Below, one piece after another: positions 59,917 to 64,000 of a stretch of 64,000 nucleotides of DNA (positions within the stretch are counted from its first letter, which is position 1; each line of letters opens with the position of its first letter). The notes under the pieces were generated by a model. That model was not told where the DNA came from, ran no database searches, and worked only from the letters and a program-made list of their open reading frames with translations. A program made the translations under genes and the position numbers. The DNA is from Pseudolachnospira sp051055405 (GTDB lineage: Bacteria; Bacillota; Clostridia; Lachnospirales; Lachnospiraceae), in NCBI RefSeq assembly GCF_051055405.1, contig NZ_CP167068.1, positions 2,232,001 to 2,296,000 on the forward strand, written 5' to 3'.

Positions 59917-62472
59917 CTATTTTTTTATCCCATAAGAATCACAAAGTTTTTGAAACTCAACAGAATTTGCAAATCCATAGAATACGGTTTTTCTGCTTTT
60001 TCCATTCTTTAACTGTTTTACCCATGCCTGCAATCCTTCTGTATCCGGCTCACGTCCCAGGCAGGCTTGATACAAATAGGTGACATACTGAGTATCGCTA
60101 TACTTTCTACTCTGAAATTCGCTGCTGAAGAAAAATCCGTAGGCGACCTCACTTCCGGTACCTTTTCGGGCTACCAATGCGCGAACCCAGCTCTCGGCCT
60201 CTTCCGTTTTCGGATTCCTCTGGAGGCAAATATGATACAGTCTGGCTACAAAACGCGTCACCGGTTCGTGGATATCGACATATTGTTTGGAGGAATAACT
60301 CCCTCTTTTGATTTCATATCGTTGGCAAATATCCTGAAACTCAGCGGAGTTGGCAAAGCCACTAAACACCATATGTCTGGTAAATCCGCAGTTCAATACG
60401 TCCACCCAAGCTTGTATTTCCGTTTCCTTTGGAGTTCTTCCCATCATGGTCTGGTATAAATGGGAAACATATTGCCGCGCGCTTACATTTTTCTTATCAT
60501 ATTCTACGCTAAAAATAAATCCATAAGCCACGTCTGTCCCCGTGCTTTTCCCGTCTTCTAAAACCTTTACCCAGGAATTCACTTCCGACTCTTTCGCCGT
60601 ACGGCCCAAAATCAAACGATACAGACGTTTTACAAATCCATGTAACGTGAGATCTTCACAACTATCACAATAGTCTTTGTCAATGGGAACTACGCAACTA
60701 TGTGTATATTTCACAGCATCTCTGCCTGGATTGTAACTTCCTGCCTTTTTTTCATACCGGTACAGAGAGTAACCAGAACCCAGATATTTTTGTTCCAGCT
60801 GCGCAAGGGTCCCGCTTCCGCCTACGCCGTACCTAGTCCTCCGTACCTTTGGAGGGGTCTGCTCCAAAATATCGACAAATTGAATGGTCCCATCATTCCC
60901 ATAGCCAATATCCGCTACCAAAACAACATGTACGCCGGAACGATTAAAGATATCCCCTAGCTGTACGCTATAGACACTCTGATTGGCAACCTTTGTTGCC
61001 GTTCCAGGCAAGACTGACGTCTCCCTCTTATACAGATCCCACGCATAGGACACAAAGGAACTACAGTCACTTGAATAGTAAGGCGCCACTTTATTATACT
61101 TAGACTGCGAGGTATACATCTTACTTGTCGGGTCATTGACTGCATTCGCAAATTCTTGGAACGCTGCCGTCGACGGATTATAAGAAGTATCAAAAGGAAT
61201 ATAGCGGGCATAAACCGGCTGCCCGTAAGGAAGTCCCTGATAAGTTACGCCTTTGGAAAAGGTATACGTATTCCCCCACCCCGCGATATCCGCCAGAGGG
61301 GTCCATTTGATCTCTTCCTGCTGCCTGGCCCTCTTAATAATATTTTTTTGACCATTGCTGGCTGCCGTATAGGCCTGGCTAACCGCCTCCACAGAAAGCG
61401 TCTCCATTTCCTCTACAACGAGTTCCCCATCCGCCACCTTGCGGGCATTTTCCGCGCAAACTGCACACTCTTCGCCTTCTCCCAGCAGCTCATCAATCGG
61501 ACATGCCTCCCCCAATTGATAATTTTCCAGTTGAACTGCACTGCGATAGCCGAAAAACAACTGGGAAATTTCCATCTGATAATCTTGGCCTTCGATGGTC
61601 ATAACTAGGTAGCCTTCTGTCAAGTCCCAAGCGCTAACATCTTCCTTGACCAATTGGTCTTCCGCCCAGATATCCCAGTTTAAGGCTTCTCCTTTTGCGT
61701 AGAGCATTCCCTGTTCTGTGGGAATAAACCCTTGGATTGCTCCGTCTATCCGCACTTCTGTCACATCATTTCCCGGACAAAAGAGATAAATATTCCCCTC
61801 AGATAAGAAAAAGAAGACCTCCTCGTTAACGACGTACATCTGAGAAATACTGGCTCCCCACTCCAGTACCGTGCTCACTGCTTGGGACACCCGATCCCAC
61901 TTTTGAATGTTACCGCTCTCGGACACATAATAGACCGCCCCTTCAAAAGCATTGAGACTATGTCCCTCTTCCTGTGCTAACTGGACGGTACGCCCCGATT
62001 CATCGTAATAATTGACCGTACCTTCTCCTATATTGGAAAAATACAACGTACCATCGGGTGCCGACGCCAGACGGCCACCTCCCAAGATGGCAGCGCCGGT
62101 ACTTCCCAAAATCCAATGACTCCAAGCTGGCTCTGCATTTGTCGGCGCCTCCGTTGATTCCGTTATGATTTGCTCTACACCAGGAGTTTCCGCTATGCCT
62201 TCCGATTCCACAGCACTCTGCGTATTTTCTTCAACCGTGCCTTCCTGCGTATCCTCTCCCGAATCCACACCTTCCTGTTCCTCCGACGCTTCCGAAAGCT
62301 CTTCTGAACGCTCTTCTTCCCACGCCGAGCTACCCGTCCCCTCTTCCAGATAGCCGCTTTCTTCCGAGCTAACCGGCAAGGTTGCTTCTTGTGCAAAAAG
62401 CAAAGACGGCGAGCCAACTCCCTGCCATAGAATAGCTGCGGTAAGAAAAAGTGTAAAAATCTTTTTTCTCAT
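59917..62472 (-). CDS. Secreted beta-propeller/peptidase-like protein with four DUF4214 modules
   Basis: This is an 851-residue extracellular protein. A signal peptide (IFTLFLTAAILWQGVGSPS) is followed by an acidic S/E-rich linker (about 30-110). Next comes a DUF5050-like or propeller-like region (about 115-320; RLASAPDGTLYFSN). An NlpC/P60- or CHAP-like amidase domain (about 390-580) has the candidate catalytic Cys in YYSSDCSSFVSYAWDLY (about 466) and His in GVHVVLVADIGYG (about 515). Four DUF4214 units occupy about 607-851, ending GFANSVEFQKLC. It is the third protein in the window with this C-terminal set. A cell-wall hydrolase role is likely but unproven. Confidence 0.85.
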   Translation of the reverse strand: MRKKIFTLFLTAAILWQGVGSPSLLFAQEATLPVSSEESGYLEEGTGSSAWEEERSEELSEASEEQEGVDSGEDTQEGTVEENTQSAVESEGIAETPGVEQIITESTEAPTNAEPAWSHWILGSTGAAILGGGRLASAPDGTLYFSNIGEGTVNYYDESGRTVQLAQEEGHSLNAFEGAVYYVSESGNIQKWDRVSQAVSTVLEWGASISQMYVVNEEVFFFLSEGNIYLFCPGNDVTEVRIDGAIQGFIPTEQGMLYAKGEALNWDIWAEDQLVKEDVSAWDLTEGYLVMTIEGQDYQMEISQLFFGYRSAVQLENYQLGEACPIDELLGEGEECAVCAENARKVADGELVVEEMETLSVEAVSQAYTAASNGQKNIIKRARQQEEIKWTPLADIAGWGNTYTFSKGVTYQGLPYGQPVYARYIPFDTSYNPSTAAFQEFANAVNDPTSKMYTSQSKYNKVAPYYSSDCSSFVSYAWDLYKRETSVLPGTATKVANQSVYSVQLGDIFNRSGVHVVLVADIGYGNDGTIQFVDILEQTPPKVRRTRYGVGGSGTLAQLEQKYLGSGYSLYRYEKKAGSYNPGRDAVKYTHSCVVPIDKDYCDSCEDLTLHGFVKRLYRLILGRTAKESEVNSWVKVLEDGKSTGTDVAYGFIFSVEYDKKNVSARQYVSHLYQTMMGRTPKETEIQAWVDVLNCGFTRHMVFSGFANSAEFQDICQRYEIKRGSYSSKQYVDIHEPVTRFVARLYHICLQRNPKTEEAESWVRALVARKGTGSEVAYGFFFSSEFQSRKYSDTQYVTYLYQACLGREPDTEGLQAWVKQLKNGKSRKTVFYGFANSVEFQKLCDSYGIKK

Positions 62473-62536
62473 TTGTTCTTTCTATCCTTTCTATCCTCGT
62501 CCCCATGCTCCAATTCAAGCACATAGTACTCTTTCT

Positions 62537-62564
62537 ATTTTATCGCCTTTATTCAAAAATGCAA
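62537..62564 (-). promoter_or_regulatory. Candidate promoter of the third DUF4214 gene
   Basis: On the minus strand TTGCAT (62559-62564), a 16-bp spacer and TAAAAT (62537-62542), about 65 bp before the start. Confidence 0.5.
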
Positions 62565-62584
62565 TAGAAATAAAAACCACAAAA

Positions 62585-63514
62585 TCATATTTCAGGAAAC
62601 AGCGGCGTCGGATAGTTCCCTTGTTTCACCATTTCGTCCATCCGTTTCGCTACCAAGGCCTGATCTTCCTGATACGTCATTCCAAACCAGATATCCGTGG
62701 TAGGCAATACCGTTACCTCCGCCTCGTCCGCCATTAACATTTGATCTACTAGAATGGGAAGAAGATACTCTCCTTTTACGTCTCCCTCTGGAATATGCTT
62801 TAAGAAATCCACAAACCCTTTTTCCAGCCTGGGAATAAATTCCACAGGGAAGCCCCAAAAATTCATGGAAACCAAACTGGAAGGATCTAGTTGCTTTTCT
62901 TTGCCCTGGTAGAACCCGTGGGCCGTGCCATCCGGCCTCTTACCAATCTCCTTTGTCTCTTCAATGCCCTTTAGCTTTCCGTTTTCATCCAGCAAACAAA
63001 CTCCACGGGTTACCGTTCCATTTTCACTTAACGTATTTCCTAACACAAATCCCGCCATAGCCAAATGATGATGTTTTGTTTTATCATTCTGCGGCTTGCT
63101 CAAAAACTGGTAGAGATCGCGAAATGCTTTTTTTCCATAGTAATCATCTGCATTAATCACTGCAAAAGGAGCGTCCAAAATCTTCCGGCACGCTAATACG
63201 GCATGGCCCGTCCCCCAAGGCTTGGTCCTATCTTTCGGACAGCAAAATCCGGCCGGCAGATCCTGAATATCCTGATAAACGTATTTCACATCCATATATT
63301 TCTCAATCCGACAGCCAATCCGTTCGCGAAAATCTGCCTCAATGTCCTTACGAATAATAAAGATCACCGTCTCAAATCCAGCTTCTTTTGCATCATATAC
63401 AGAATAATCGATGATCAGCTCACCGGATGGTCCCACCGAAGACAGCTGCTTTATACCTCCTCCAAACCGGCTTCCCATTCCTGCGGCCATTACTACTAAC
63501 ACAGGCTTTTTCAT
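62585..63514 (-). CDS. Sugar nucleotidyltransferase-like NTP transferase
   Basis: This 309-residue cytoplasmic nucleotidyltransferase is likely to activate a sugar phosphate. The N-terminal signature VLVVMAAGMGSRFGGGIKQL contains the G-x-G-x-R-x loop and Lys of the family. TKPWGTGHAVLACRK (about 100) and the metal-site INADDYYGKKA (about 118) follow. It resembles UTP-glucose-1-phosphate uridylyltransferases, but the sugar is not certain. It is directly after a GT4 gene, with stop and start adjacent, so it may supply its donor sugar. Confidence 0.87.
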   Translation of the reverse strand: MKKPVLVVMAAGMGSRFGGGIKQLSSVGPSGELIIDYSVYDAKEAGFETVIFIIRKDIEADFRERIGCRIEKYMDVKYVYQDIQDLPAGFCCPKDRTKPWGTGHAVLACRKILDAPFAVINADDYYGKKAFRDLYQFLSKPQNDKTKHHHLAMAGFVLGNTLSENGTVTRGVCLLDENGKLKGIEETKEIGKRPDGTAHGFYQGKEKQLDPSSLVSMNFWGFPVEFIPRLEKGFVDFLKHIPEGDVKGEYLLPILVDQMLMADEAEVTVLPTTDIWFGMTYQEDQALVAKRMDEMVKQGNYPTPLFPEI

Positions 63515-64000
63515 CTAGTTTCCTCCCATCTCCTGATAAATCCGATATACGTTTTCTAACATGGTCTTCTCCAGAAAGTGCTCTTGCACCCGCTTTCTTG
63601 CTGCTTCTCCCATTTGCTTTCGAAGTTTCGGAGATTCCACCATCTTTTTCATCGCAGACCGCAATGCTTTCTCATCCTCCGGAGGCACTGTCAATCCAGT
63701 GATTCCATCCAAGCTCACATAAGGAACGCCGCTGGGCAAATTTGTATTGATCACCGGCTTTCCCCATGCCATTGCCTCAATCTGAACAATACCAAATGCC
63801 TCCGTTTTTGATATGGACGGCAAAACAAAGACGTCGCATTGACGAAATTCCTCCGCTACCTGTCTGTCATCCAAATGGTGCTTAAAATGAACGCGTCCTT
63901 CTAACCCCAAAGAAGATGTCAGCGCCTCCAATTCTGCCCTCAGTCCACCGTCGCCAACAAGGACGAGTTCCGCATGGTCCAAGCCGCAAAATGCCCGCAG
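63515..64000 (-). CDS. Glycosyltransferase family 4 (5' end outside window)
   Basis: This is the C-terminal 161 residues of a GT-B fold glycosyltransferase. The reading frame stays open to the right edge, so the true start lies beyond it. It shows LVLVGDGGLRAELEAL (nucleotide-sugar domain start) and the E-x7-E motif in SKTEAFGIVQIEAMAWGKP, which binds the donor sugar nucleotide. It ends GVPYVSLDGITGL and an all-helical tail. It precedes the nucleotidyltransferase gene with no gap. Target glycan unknown; surface polysaccharide is likely from context. Confidence 0.9.
   Translation of the reverse strand: MRAFCGLDHAELVLVGDGGLRAELEALTSSLGLEGRVHFKHHLDDRQVAEEFRQCDVFVLPSISKTEAFGIVQIEAMAWGKPVINTNLPSGVPYVSLDGITGLTVPPEDEKALRSAMKKMVESPKLRKQMGEAARKRVQEHFLEKTMLENVYRIYQEMGGN

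Noticed and set aside
1..64000. CRISPR arrays, prophage modules and rRNA genes
   Set aside because: I saw no regularly spaced direct repeats with variable spacers, no phage structural genes and no rRNA sequence. The only tandem array is the coding 36-bp repeat.

Overview
The window looks like chromosomal DNA of an anaerobic Firmicute, most likely a Lachnospiraceae-type gut Clostridium. The signs are pyruvate:ferredoxin oxidoreductase, ClpC, TIGR04086 and DUF3006-like proteins, an endosialidase-like protein, DUF4214 surface proteins, strong AGGAGG ribosome sites and sigma-A promoters with 16-17 bp spacers. Base composition is near-balanced, except for an AT-rich insertion sequence and an AT-richer stretch around 24.1-27.7 kb. 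Most genes lie on the minus strand. Taxonomy is inferred from gene content only.

Layout. 0-2.4 kb: end of a MATE exporter and a stomatin/NfeD membrane pair. 2.7-7.2 kb: a very large surface protein with about 35 Ca-binding-type repeats. 7.5-9.4 kb: two tandem NodB deacetylase lipoproteins. 9.5-14.7 kb: DUF4177, SH3b-3D cell-wall protein and the recJ-apt-rRNA methyltransferase operon. 14.9-18.6 kb: Ca-type P-ATPase with a shortened N terminus, a DUF3006-like protein and YitT. 18.6-20.4 kb: an IS3-family element inserted in a type I toxin-antitoxin locus. 20.5-25.2 kb: tRNA-Gly, then a GntR-controlled operon of two cupin-like paralogs, a TIM-barrel isomerase and a Gfo/Idh/MocA oxidoreductase. 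25.6-31.3 kb: a membrane zinc-ribbon protein and nifJ. 31.6-39.7 kb: small membrane protein and MATE, YbaK, RlmI-like and HD proteins, endosialidase-like protein and clpC. 39.7-49.0 kb: a glucosaminidase with DUF4214 repeats and the leuB-ilvD-ilvB-serC-serA operon. 49.2-53.5 kb: transglutaminase-like DUF4214 protein, yajC, tgt and a TIGR04086 protein. 53.7-56.8 kb: CNNM/CBS protein, ROK kinase and manA. 56.8-64 kb: surface glycosylation genes and a third DUF4214 protein.

How the genes work together. Three secreted enzymes share the same C-terminal set of four DUF4214 modules. With the 3D protein, the deacetylases, the repeat stalk and the glycosyltransferases they form a large cell-envelope theme. 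The leu-ilv-ser operon couples branched-chain and serine biosynthesis. The GntR cluster looks like a catabolic pathway for an unidentified sugar-like compound.

The most notable observation is at 18.6-20.4 kb. A 28-residue holin-like toxin gene, too short for routine ORF calling, faces a promoter that would make its antisense RNA. A 1,478-bp IS3-family element sits in the loop of the terminator hairpin the two transcripts would have shared.
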